64,000 nucleotides of DNA from Closterium sp. Naga37s-1. Its lineage: Eukaryota; Streptophyta; Zygnematophyceae; Desmidiales; Closteriaceae. The notes beneath the pieces were generated by a model. The model ran no database searches and was not told the origin of the DNA. It was given only the letters and a program-made list of their open reading frames with translations. A program made the translations under genes and the position numbers. Shown piece after piece: positions 54,923-64,000 of the stretch (position 1 is its first letter; each line of letters begins with the position of its first letter). The DNA is taken from the NCBI GenBank assembly GCA_947471745.1, contig CANJKZ010000922.1, positions 3,905,001-3,969,000 on the forward strand. The letters run 5' to 3'.

Positions 54923-57905
54923 GAACGTCGTGGTCCAAGCTGGACCTCCACCACGTCGCTGTCGGTGGACTCCTCGGCGCCCGACTGCTCCCCCCTGTTG
55001 TCACTAGCTTCGCTGCCCTCGACGTTCTACTGTTCCACAGTCGGCGTTACTGCCGACTTCTCCCCTATCGTTGCCTCCCTTGCCGACCGCCCAGTCGCCG
55101 ACAGCTCCTTGGTCGGCTTTATGCTGGCTGCTCCCCTGCTAGTGACTTCCTTGTGGACGCCTTCTTTGCCGGCTTCACCAAAGTCGGCTGCACCCCCTCT
55201 ACTTGCTGCTTCCCTGTCGGCGTCGACGTCTCCCTCACGCCAACTGGCTTGACGTCATGTCGACCACTGGCAATGCCCTTGGCCAGTGCCACAGGTGATG
55301 CCCCACTACTCCCCTCACCGCCGGAGGCCGACACCAGAGTCATCCCATGCTGGTCGGCCACAAGGGGAGGGGCAAGGGGGGCATGAGGAGGGGAAGGACG
55401 GAGGACATCATCGGCGTCCTCATGAGCAAGCTCACCGACCTCGGTGAGCAATGGGTGCGCCGCAGCCGAGGTGTCCATCGGCGGGTTGACCTACATCCGC
55501 CCCGACGCCGGCCCATGCTCCGACTTCCACACCTCCAGCGACATCATCTCGTAGAACACCATGTCCGACGTGGTGACCACCCTGTTGTCGGTGATGTCGA
55601 GGAGCTCCCAGCCCTTGCTCTCCTCCGACACACCGAGATGAAGGCCCCACCTGGCCTTCGGCTGCAGCTTTCCGCCGCGCCACTGCTTTGGGACCAGGAA
55701 CTGCGCCATGCAGCCCCACACACAAGCCAGCGACAAGTCGGGCTTCTTGTCGGCCAGCAGCTGGTACGGCGTCGTCCCCGGTGGCATTGTCGAGCGCTCC
55801 AAGCAGTTGTGTACCCAGATGGCCTGCCGCAAGGCGAGGTGCCACCAGTGGTGCTGCACGTCCATGTGAAGCAGCATCGTCCGCACCAACTCCACCACCA
55901 TCTGCATCTCCGCTCCGCCATGCCGTTCTGCCGTAGTGTGTAGGGGCGGGTCAAGTCATGGACAATTCCCTTGCCGTCCACGAAGGCAATGAACTCCTTC
56001 CCGATGAACTCCCCTCCTTGGTCAGAACGCAACATTAACACCGAATTCTTTGTCTGCCGCTCAGCTACCACCAGCCACTTTTTGAACTCCCGCAGTACGT
56101 CAGACTTCTTGGCAACCAGCCTCACCCATACATAGCGGGTCTTGCGGTCCTTCAGCAGCAAGAAGTACAGGCTGTCATCTTTAGCTGCAACCCGAAACGG
56201 CCCGCACAAGTCGATGTGCATGACATCCAGGGCGTCGTCGGCGTCGGAGCCCTTGTCGGGGAAGGTGTGCCGTGCCAGCTTCCCACCGACGCACGAGATA
56301 CACGGAGAGTCGGTACCGGTTGACGGCTTGATGTCCAAGCCGGTGGCGACCTCGTGCTTTGCCGAGCTCGTGATGGTGTCGACGCCGATGTGGGCAAGTC
56401 TTGCATGCCACCAGGCCGACGTCGACTTTGTCGCCAAAACTATCGCCCGCAGAGCCACTACCTCCGTGGTGACCGTCGTCAACTTCGTCGAGCAGGGACG
56501 AAGGTCGGTGTAGAGGGCTCGGCCAGTATGCGTCGCTCGACCAAGCATCTCCCCCGCCGCCGAGACGAGCAGCATCCCGTCGCCATCGTCTTGCATCTTC
56601 ACGCCGCTCTCCTTCAGCTGGCCAGCCGACAGTAGGTTTGCCTGCACATCCGGGGCGTAGAGTACGACGGGGATGAGCACCTGCTTTCCCGGCTCCCCTT
56701 GCAGAGCGACGGTGCCACGCCCCTAGACGACTTGCAGCGCCCCATTGAAGCCGCGCGCATGCTTGACATCCCCGCTCAACCCCAAGTCGACGAAGGCTGC
56801 CTTCGTCTCCATCAGATGGTGCGAGCAGCCGCTAGAAAACCCTAAACCCTAGAAATCCTCACCGGCCTCCGGTGCCAGTGAGATGGTCGGCTCCACAACG
56901 CCGACCAGCGAGCACGAAGCCTCCCCGTCGCCTCTCCCTTTGCCGCCGAAGGAGGGGTCGGCGTCCTTCGCCGAGGTCAACTTGATCGACTGCTTCTCCT
57001 TATGCGGCTTGCCCTCTCAACGACGACGACGCCCGGCCGACCTCCCTTGTCCTCTCTTTGTGTTGTCGTCGTCGGAGTCAGTTTGGTCAGGGCACTCGAA
57101 GGAGAGATGGCCGGGGTCACCGCACAGCCAGCATTCCCGACGTCGACCTCCTCTGCCACGACCGCCCTCCTTGGCCGACTTGCCCTTGTCGGCGTCCGTA
57201 GCCGGCCTCCCACTGCCGCTACCACCGCCGCCACGCTTGGCATGCTATCCTGGTCGACTTCCTTGCTTTGTCGGGGCGACGTAGTTCGCCTGTGGCAAGA
57301 GCTCTGTGGACATGTCAGCCTCCTGCATCGCCTCGTCCGTCAGGATGTACGAGGTCAGGGAGTCCTCGTTGAGCGACTCCCGCATGCCCGGCACCACCAT
57401 CAGCCGTTTTATCAGGTTGTAGCCACTCGAGAGCCCCTTCAGGACGTGCGTGATGTAGGACACCGTCGAGTACTAGACGTCGGCCATCCGCATGCTGGCG
57501 AGAAGTTGCTGAGCCCGGTTGTAGTAGTTGGTCGCCGTCTCCTGGTCGCCCATCCGCAGGTGTGTCATCCGCTCCTCCAGCTGGCCGATGTACAGGTCAT
57601 CTGTGACCTGGTAAGTTGACGTGATGAACTGCAATGCCTGGTGGCCCGCGTCTAAGTAGCCCCTGCACGAGTTCAAGGCGATCTGCACGCCCAGCGAGTA
57701 GCATCGCGAGATGACCGTGAAGGTCAGCAGCTGCACGGCACAGAACTCCGCTCCCAGCTCGGCGTTGCTCGCAGGCGGTGTCTCCATGCTACCCTTGGTG
57801 AAGCCGGCCATCTCCACCTGGTGCTCGATGGCCTCTTTCCAAGTGAGGAGGTCGTGGCGATCCTGTCCGGTTTGAACTTGAAGTAGCCGTAAGTCGGTGC
57901 GATCG
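54923..57905 (-). pseudogene. W/X gag-protease-integrase-linker, broken
   Basis: From the right: gag (APTYGYFKFKPDRI near 57880, a shift, then LLTWKEAIEHQVEMAGF; YIGQLEERMTHLRMGDQETATNYYNRAQ to 57480; TAG; SYITHVLKGLSSGYN to 57245). Next come a knuckle-like region near 57140, a protease remnant near 56830-56690, the pre-integrase part and integrase core (WWHARLAHIGVDTITSSAKHE, HIDLCGPFRVAAKDDS, SDQGGEFIGKEF, with Asp present). A shift near 55910 (after NGMAER) is followed by VELVRTMLLHMDVQHHWWHLALRQ and VWGCMAQFLVPKQ. Then comes a Ser/Pro/Glu-rich linker to ESTDSDVVEV at about 54950, where Y is inserted. Same family as Y. Confidence 0.9.
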
Positions 57906-58018
57906 GCAGTAGCAGCAGCAGCAGCAGCAGCAGAAGCAGCAGCATCAGCGGCGGCGGCGGCAGCAGCAGCAGCAGCAACAGCGGCGGCAGCAGCCGCCGC
58001 AGCTGCCTCTTGTGCGGC
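57906..58018. repeat. GCA/GCG trinucleotide repeat
   Basis: About 110 bp of GCAGCAGCA with GCGGCG patches. On the minus strand it reads poly-Ala or poly-Leu before the W/X gag start. It marks the truncation point of W/X. Confidence 0.85.
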
Positions 58019-58019
58019 A

Positions 58020-58311
58020 GTTGTTCCCACCCGTGAGTGGTCTTCAGGTCCTTGGTCTTCCCTCCTCTCCTCCTGTCCGCTCTCAGTCTCCCCCAGCCTT
58101 TAGTCCTACGTATCCTCCGCCGGACGCGTCACCCACTGTTTCCTCTCCTCCTCGGTCCTTGTCTCCTCCTCCCGTTGTCTCGCACTACCGTGTCCGTCCC
58201 TGTCCTCCGCGTGCTTGTCCCTCCTCTCCCACTGACGACCTCCGCGCTGCCCTCTTTTCTTCTAGTCGTCGCCGTTTTCCACCTGAGTCTATTCTTCCGT
58301 CACCTCCGCAC
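58020..58311 (+). other. Pro/Ser-rich open stretch, unassigned
   Basis: The plus-strand frame has runs such as FSPTYPPPDASPTVSSPPRS and PPPVVSHYRVRPCPP, the composition of a copia linker before RT. There is no domain on either side, so only a weak assignment is possible. It abuts the truncated gag of element V. Confidence 0.3.
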
Positions 58312-58752
58312 CTTGACCTTGTCAAGCACCGGCTTCACATCGTCTCCCGGCCGCATGGAGAGGGCAGCCAGCTCCTTCTCCAATACGATCACCATCGGCA
58401 GCGTGTTGGGCTGAACCACGTCGTGTAGCAGCTTCCATGCCTTTGGTCCCGAGTCGTCGAGCTCCACCAAATCCTTGATGTGCTGGAACTTGTCGTTGTT
58501 GACCGACTGTAGAATCAAGTCGTACAGCACCGCGCTTTTCTCAATCCATCGATCACGGACATCTCCTTCCTCCGGCATCTTCTCTTCTCCCATCGCGAGT
58601 TTCAGCAGCTTATAGCGCTTGAAGGCGCTCCGCATCCGCCCGCTCCATTCCTCGTAGTTGGAGCCATCCAACGCCTCAATCTTGGATGGTGGCGGCTCAC
58701 TCCTCTTCTCAGCTGCTTCTCCACTCCTTTGACTCATCTCCTCTGCTCCCAA
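58312..58752 (-). pseudogene. Copia V gag, N-terminal fragment
   Basis: The minus-strand start MGAEEMSQRSGEA is followed by a UBN2-type gag: IEALDGSNYEEWSGRMRSAF, LLKLAMGEEKMPEE, KAWKLLHDVVQPNTLP and VLEKELAALSMRPGDDVKPV. It resembles family-A gag in layout (start DDWAWKI..., LERELSALRL). It is truncated after about 147 residues at 58312. The primer site and LTR lie upstream in the expected order. Confidence 0.88.
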
Positions 58753-58959
58753 TCACAGGTTCCAGCTCCCCCCTTTGCTGGTCACAATGTAGATCCACAA
58801 AATCTTCACAAGTGTCGACGCCAATGAAATTTCGCCAGAGTTTCCCCTTAGCGGAAGTCACTTGCAACCCCGAGAACTCCACTTAGGCACGCCCACAGGC
58901 CATGGTGGGTCTAGGAGGGTCTTCACACTTCAGTAACATCTCCACAAAGTCCTTAATCA

Positions 58960-58971
58960 GCTCTGATACCA
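58960..58971 (-). other. Primer-binding site of V
   Basis: Plus-strand GCTCTGATACCA reads TGGTATCAGAGC, an exact initiator tRNA-Met type site, two bases from the LTR. Confidence 0.9.
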
Positions 58972-58973
58972 CT

Positions 58974-59839
58974 TGTTAGAGACTAAGGACGGAGTCTATG
59001 AAGATTATGAGCCGAAATATCACAAAATCGTTGGTCTCAATTTCTGGACAGAATAGTCGCGCTCACAAGAAACGCCGTCGATGAAAAGTTCACGGTCAAA
59101 ACTTCACCAAACTCAGATATGTTGTAGCCCTAGTCTGTGGCTACAATTCCCAATTTGAATCGTATCAAGAAGTGAAGTAAATCTCGACTTATCAATTTCG
59201 GCGCTCAGGGGGGTATGCTGCCATGAGTACTTAACTCATTGATAAGAGTCTCACAATTACCACACAAAGAAGTTAGAGTAGCAATTAACCAGGTGGGAGG
59301 GAAGAGGAGGACGAGAGGGAAGGTCCCCAAGGAGTCCCCAACCAAGAAAACCCCATAAGCACACCAAATCCCTTCCCTATAGGAACCCCACTTTTACTTT
59401 TGTCACTTTCCAACCCATGCCATCCACCTTGCCCAACTTGGCCACACTTGCCAACCTGGTTTGGCTCCTCCCAACCACTTGGCAGCATCTACAGTGATGT
59501 TGACGAATATCCCAAACCCCAAAAGTTTATACCCCTTATGGAGTCAACCCCACAACTTCCCATAGTCACCACAACCAAATATCAAAAGCATACGAACTTC
59601 CGACGTTCGTAACTTTCTTGTTCGTGCTCCGATTGAAGCGATACTTGGTTCATCGGAAAACTCTTGAGCAGAGGAGTCACTTCAGATATCTGCTCAAGCC
59701 AAATAACATTCACACACACTCAGAAAAACCAAACCACATCAAACACAAACTCTTGCACACGCTCACACCACGCATGCAAGGCACGAACATGTGATGGGAG
59801 GCTGACAGACGTGAATGCAAGTGATAGCATCACGTAACA
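58974..59839 (-). repeat. LTR of copia V, 866 bp, between pol end and gag start
   Basis: Plus-strand TGTTAGAGACTAAGG...CACGTAACA (inverted termini TGTTA/TAACA). On one side is the gag-side primer site; on the other a polypurine tract and RNase H. It therefore serves at once as the 3' LTR of the element at 59840-60586 and the 5' LTR of that at 58312-58971. Confidence 0.88.
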
Positions 59840-59853
59840 AACTCCCCCTCTGG
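59840..59853 (-). other. Polypurine tract of V
   Basis: Plus-strand AACTCCCCCTCTGG reads CCAGAGGGGGAGTT directly before the LTR. Confidence 0.85.
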
Positions 59854-59897
59854 CTGCCTACCATCATCCCACATGCCATAGCTCAATCATGCACCCT

Positions 59898-60586
59898 CAA
59901 TGCACACTCATCCCAGCAAGCTTCATGCCCTTCCAATGCTCAGATTCAGCCAGGCGCTTGGTGAGAATGTCAGCCGCCTGCTAATGGGTCTTCACAATCT
60001 CCAGTCACACCTCCTTGTCCAGGAGCCTCCTCACCCAGTGCCACTTGGGCCTGATGTGCTTTGTCAGCCCATGAAGGCAGACGTTCTTGGCAAGCTTCAC
60101 TGCCGACTCATTGTCACAGAACATGATTGTCGGCTCCCTCTGACCAACTCCAATCTCCTCCAACAAACGCCTCAGCCACACCATCTCCTTGGCCCCATGA
60201 TGCAGGGCCATGTACTCTGTCTCACACGAGGACTGCCCCACCTCGTTCTGCTTCTTGCTGCGCCAGCTCACTGCACCACCTCCAAACAGGCACACATAGC
60301 CTCCAATGCTGGTGCCATCCGCCTTCACAGAGTTGAAGCTAGCGTCAGTGTAGCAGGTCAGGAGCATCTCCCCCTTGCTCAAATCAGCTGTACCCCTTTG
60401 CAGCCTCTGCCTCACAGCACTGTACTCCAAACCCACTGATGCCGTTGAACTCACATAGCGGACCAACCTCTTGGCCGCATCCAGCTGCTCATGAGTGGGG
60501 CGTGAGACCACACTGGCAAGCCTGGATGTTGCAAAGGCAATGTCAGGCCGCGTGTGGTTAGCCGCATAGTTGAGTGCCCCAACCAA
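59898..60586 (-). pseudogene. Copia V RT end and RNase H
   Basis: The minus-strand frame is LVGALNYAANHTRPDIAF, then RNase H (LLTCYTDASFNSVKADGTSI, QSSCETEYMALHHGAKEM, MFCDNESAVKLAKN, KHIRPKWHW). A TGA at 60005-60007 and a TAG a few codons later interrupt it before the normal end (AADILTKRL...WKGMKLAGMSVH, stop at 59898-59900). Upstream RT is not recognisable beyond about 60590. Confidence 0.9.
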
Positions 60587-60599
60587 GTGTATTATGCTT

Positions 60600-62393
60600 G
60601 ATATCCACTAACCCTGCCTCTTGTCGCCAAACTGCACCTTCGCTCTGTACAGGTTTGGGGGTGGTTGGGAACGTGCAAATTGGCAAGCTACAATATTGTT
60701 ACCCCCACTGCCCAACCCAGCCTGTGCTCCGTGACCATTGCAATCGACTGTAAATGCACCACACGATGGTCAACGATGTGTCTGTGGTTCTGTGCGACAC
60801 CAAAACTCACAGCACACTTCATCGAAAGGCAAACCAAACATATTACAGCCCTCCCATGAAATTTGAGACAAGTTATCACAACCTGCGAGAAATCACAGTG
60901 GACGGAGGCATAGCCACATCCCGAGGAGAACTCGACAAACATCCCATACTAGACCACCTGATTAGTGGCTAAACATAGACTTCTACCGGTACCACGCACA
61001 GCGATCAAGACACTAGCCAACCCGTTCAAGGTAACGTTGGGAACGGCCCAACGAAGATAATCAAGAGATTCGGACGACCTGAATACCCACCAGTAAGCGC
61101 AAATGCCTTAGGAGATACGAGGTCCCCCGCATTTCGCCATCCGTCGCATTAGACTTGAAAGCAATGGCGCGACGCGGCATGACCGGCTTTAACGTTCTCA
61201 ATTGCCAGTGATTTGAGGTATCAGTCGCGCGCGGTTACGATTTCCGAAGCCCGCATTTAGCATTTTCCGTATCGCTGACACTTTCAATTCCCTTAGCGCA
61301 CATATTCCCTTCCCGTCACACGCATTTCCCCTGCGATTCTTCCGCATTTCCCTTTCCATCGCCTACGCGTACTCCCAGCTTGTCGCCCACGCTCCTACGC
61401 CGCGTGCGGTTTCCACGGTGCCTCGATCCGCAACGGCGTCAGAGAATTCCGCCATTCCACTAGGGACGTGCCCATTATCCGCTTGAGCACACATTGTCAA
61501 AATATGTTTACATATTTTATATAATCGTTTGCAGTTGTAGTGTAGATATTGCATCATGTTTGGTGGTGCACCTCTTTGTGTTGCTGTTTACCTATTTGTA
61601 CTTCCTATTCTCATTAGTGAAGCTCTCTTTTTGGCTTGCATTCTTCTCCTCGTCACTCTCGCCTAGGCCAAACCCTTGGCCCCTAAACTTTACTCTCGAC
61701 ACACATTTACGATGCTGTAGCTAGTTGTGAGAGGAGACGGTCACAGGGCGAATGAGCAGTAATGACGGTGAGCTTCTCTAAGAGTTGAAGGGGATGGTGT
61801 GGATGACGATGTGCTAGTGGTTGTGTGACTGCTGGCGAAAATGTGTGTTGTGTTTATGTCGTTTAGGTTTGTCGCAGGGAGTGTCAAACATGACAAACCT
61901 GTTTGCAAAGGTTTGGGTGTGTCATCAGGTTAGGGCGGTAGGTTTGGTGTTGAGGGTACAGCGTGTTGGTGCAATCCTGCGGTTTGCACTCGGCTTGTTG
62001 TCCGTGTCCATGCATGCGTGTGTGCATGGAGTGGTATGAGGGCATGAGATAGTATATATATTTCATGCTTATAATAGTGCGTGAATGATGGGTCATGATG
62101 TCGAATGTGTGTGTGTCAAGTCAATAGCGAGTCATCGCTAGTCGCGTGTCTACGCCGTCATTTGTGTGTCTCGCGCGGTTTCTATTTCGCTGTTTGTGTG
62201 TGTCGCGCGGTTTCTATTTTGTCGTGTGTGGAACGTTCCGCGTGTCGCATGTGTGTGCAGCAGACCCATCAAGAACTCAAGGATGAGTTTATGATGAAGA
62301 ACCAGAGCCTTGGTTTCAAGATTCAAGTGATCGTGAAGCCCGCGAAAAGGGTACACCTCAAGATATTGAGAATAGTTACAGTACTTTATGTAG
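60600..62393. other. Unassigned stretch, no gene recognised
   Basis: Short ORFs only (up to 84 codons), none with motifs. 61000-61480 is rich in CGCATTT/CCGCATT patterns. 61480-62260 is AT/GT-rich with repeated GTGTGTGT and TCGCGCGGTTTCTATTT (62174-62190 and 62204-62219). It may include an LTR edge of the following copia, but no boundary is certain. Confidence 0.4.
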
Positions 62394-62786
62394 TGTAACA
62401 TTTCACTTGGTGTAGGCCCTTGTGAAGGGTAGTTTCGAGACCCTTCATGGATGGGGACAGTGTGGCACTGTTCTACATCACTGTACCTCGGCTCTTGGGG
62501 TTTGTAGGAGCTGGGAGTCATTCCCAACTCGTAACTCTTCCTAATTTGTGTTCTAAGACATAGTGCCCTTCGTTCAAACTGACGCTGTGTCGTCAATTCT
62601 GAATGAAATTTGTGTGATCTAAATTGTTTATTGTAGGCGACGTGAAGACGCTCCAGATCCAATCTTAATCAGGTCATTTAAAGCCGTGACCAGAACGCTA
62701 TGAACGTTTAAAGCCGCTGTGCAGAAATCCGACTGTGCACTCTATCTTTCGTTTTTGGCACATTGAATCCTATTGTGACTATAACA
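62394..62786 (+). repeat. Probable 5' LTR of copia U (left edge tentative)
   Basis: The right edge ...GACTATAACA is fixed by the primer site. The left edge TGTAACATTT at 62394 is the nearest TGT start but lacks a matching inverted end, and no second LTR is in the window. The minus-strand ORF 62150-62662 crosses this region and is probably chance. Confidence 0.45.
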
Positions 62787-62788
62787 AG

Positions 62789-62800
62789 TGGTATCAGAGC
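62789..62800 (+). other. Primer-binding site of U
   Basis: TGGTATCAGAGC, exact initiator tRNA-Met type, two bases after TATAACA. Confidence 0.9.
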
Positions 62801-62820
62801 GCCTTGGAGCAGCTACGACG

Positions 62821-64000
62821 ATGGCTGGACCTAAAGAAAGGGGTGACAGAGGTGCTGGAGGCAGTGGAGGTCCCCAAGCACAAGGTCAACCCCATGATTC
62901 AGCCATGGCGCCCGTGCAACCTACTCTTGGACCTTCTAGGGATGAATGGTTTAACAAGTTCAATGGCGACAACTTTGCTGAATGGTCCTTCAGGATGGAG
63001 AACGTATTTGACCACTATGATATGTTGGAGGTGATTGAAGGAACGGAGAAGCGTCCCGAGCATGACCCGGAGAAGAGCCCGTGGGTGCGGAAGAGCGCAC
63101 AAGGTTATATCCTACTTGGGCAAGCATTGGGGAGCAGCCAAATCCGTCACATCAAGCCATTCCAGCTTGAACCAGAGAAGGGACCAAAGGCATGGGCTAC
63201 TCTCAAGGGTGTATACGCTCTTGCAACAGCGACAGTAGCGGTGGTGTTGGGACGGCAAATGGCGACACTACGAATTGAAGAGGATGAACGCGTGGAAGAA
63301 GGGGTGAAGATTTTTTTTGGACTTGTTGACGCGGCTTGAGGGAGCTGATCTCAACTATAGTGAGCTCCAAAAGAAGACCAAGTTGCTGGCCTTACTCCCA
63401 GAGTCATGGTCCTTGCTCATCATCAACCTCAATCGTGACTTGCCCGGCCTCTCGCTTGAGGACGTGAAGCGAGCGACCCTTCAAGAGGATTTCCACCGCC
63501 GTGAGTTGGTGAGTGCGGATAGCGCTAGGGCAGCAAGCATCGGCCGGGGATACGGCCGTGGAAGGGGGAAAGGACACGGAGAAGGCAGGCTTCAGTGGAG
63601 GCCGCGGGAGTGGCGGATACGGCAGCGACGACAAGAGCTACGGACGGGGTCGCGGCCGATTCGACGACGAGTGCCACTATTGCCACAAGAGCGGACACAT
63701 GTGGCGCGATTGCTACAAGCTCCCTAATGGATGGACCCATGCTCAAGGCCAAGAGGGTAGAGGGGCAAGAGGAGGGAAAGGAAGAGGTTGTGGAAGCCGT
63801 AGCAGTCGCGGAGGTGGTGCTGCAAATACGAAGACTGAGGGCAACGAGAGCGAGTCGAGGGACGTTTGCTTTACAGGCCAATTCTTCCATGTCTCGACGC
63901 AAGCACCGGCTGATCCAGAGAAGGATGAATGCTTTGAGGAGCCAGCTGCTGTGGAGAAGGTGACCCTACACTCCCTGGACTATTGGTTGATCGATAGCGG
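62821..64000 (+). pseudogene. Copia U gag and start of protease, frameshifted, cut by window end
   Basis: The start ATG 62821 (MAGPKERGDRGAGG) lies 20 bases after the primer site. Gag holds FNKFNGDNFAEWSFRMENVF and KAWATLKGVYALATATVAV. A run of eight T at 63311-63318, where seven would keep frame, shifts it. It then runs LLTRLEGADLNYSELQKKTK...DVKRATLQEDFHRREL. A second +1 shift near 63590 leads to a Gly/Arg-rich stretch, the CCHC knuckle CHYCHKSGHMWRDC at 63672 and the protease start (SLDYWLIDSG) at the window end. The same architecture as family A (GQFFH before LDYW), but a different family. Confidence 0.9.

Larger units (their letters stand above)
42285..58020 (-). mobile_element. Copia element W/X, minus strand, split by element Y
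   Basis: The right part (54918-58020) holds gag, protease, integrase and the start of the linker. The left part (42285-44742) holds the linker end, RT, RNase H and 3' LTR. Both are in minus orientation. The break carries a 5-bp duplication GGCCT at 44738-44742 and 54918-54922 on either side of Y, so W and X are one element. The 5' LTR is not found: gag is cut near 58020. Confidence 0.88.

Noticed and set aside
62150..62662. 170-residue minus-strand ORF
   Set aside because: It overlaps the probable LTR of copia U and GT-rich repeats, with no motif or coding-like composition.

Overview
The window is eukaryotic nuclear DNA made almost entirely of LTR retrotransposons stacked inside one another. 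The evidence is Ty1/copia and Ty3/gypsy polyproteins, primer-binding sites matching initiator tRNA-Met (TGGTATCAGAGC), a chromodomain-bearing (chromovirus) gypsy integrase, satellites, and one non-transposon gene model with two spliceosomal introns. The element types and GC-rich low-complexity linkers suggest the green (streptophyte) lineage, perhaps a charophyte alga. This is an inference from the look of the elements, and no host marker gene confirms it. No tRNA, rRNA or CRISPR array was found.

Layout. 1-6553: a dead copia element (family A, copy A1). 6554-9296: unrecognised DNA and a satellite of about 178 bp inside a 739-bp tandem duplication. 9297-11229: a three-exon gene for an acidic/basic low-complexity protein, with a partial 3' duplicate at 11417-11651. 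11653-32016: a nest. A minus-strand family-A LTR is split by a minus-strand gypsy chromovirus (target duplication GAGTT, 87-bp LTRs), which is split by a plus-strand copia A2 (target duplication GACGT). A perfect-junction 7231-bp tandem duplication then copied the left part of the nest (11596-18826 and 18827-26057, 6-bp GAGCAG microhomology). The gypsy integrase core is inverted within the element.

32045-36141: a decayed gypsy remnant, a 37-bp minisatellite of 17 units and a truncated family-A LTR. 36142-42111: two 5' ends of a short-LTR copia family (Z) facing each other. 42285-58020: a second nest. A minus-strand copia (W/X) is split by a plus-strand relative Y (target duplication GGCCT), which is split by Z2, followed by a ~978-bp inversion that scrambled the order. 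58020-60600: a pol end-LTR-gag start junction of copia family V. 60600-62390: nothing recognised. 62394-64000: the start of another copia (U).

Together these pieces record successive transposition, illegitimate recombination, inversion and tandem duplication. None of the elements looks autonomous: every polyprotein carries stops, frameshifts, inversions or truncations. The gypsy gag-protease-RT half is the best preserved coding region.
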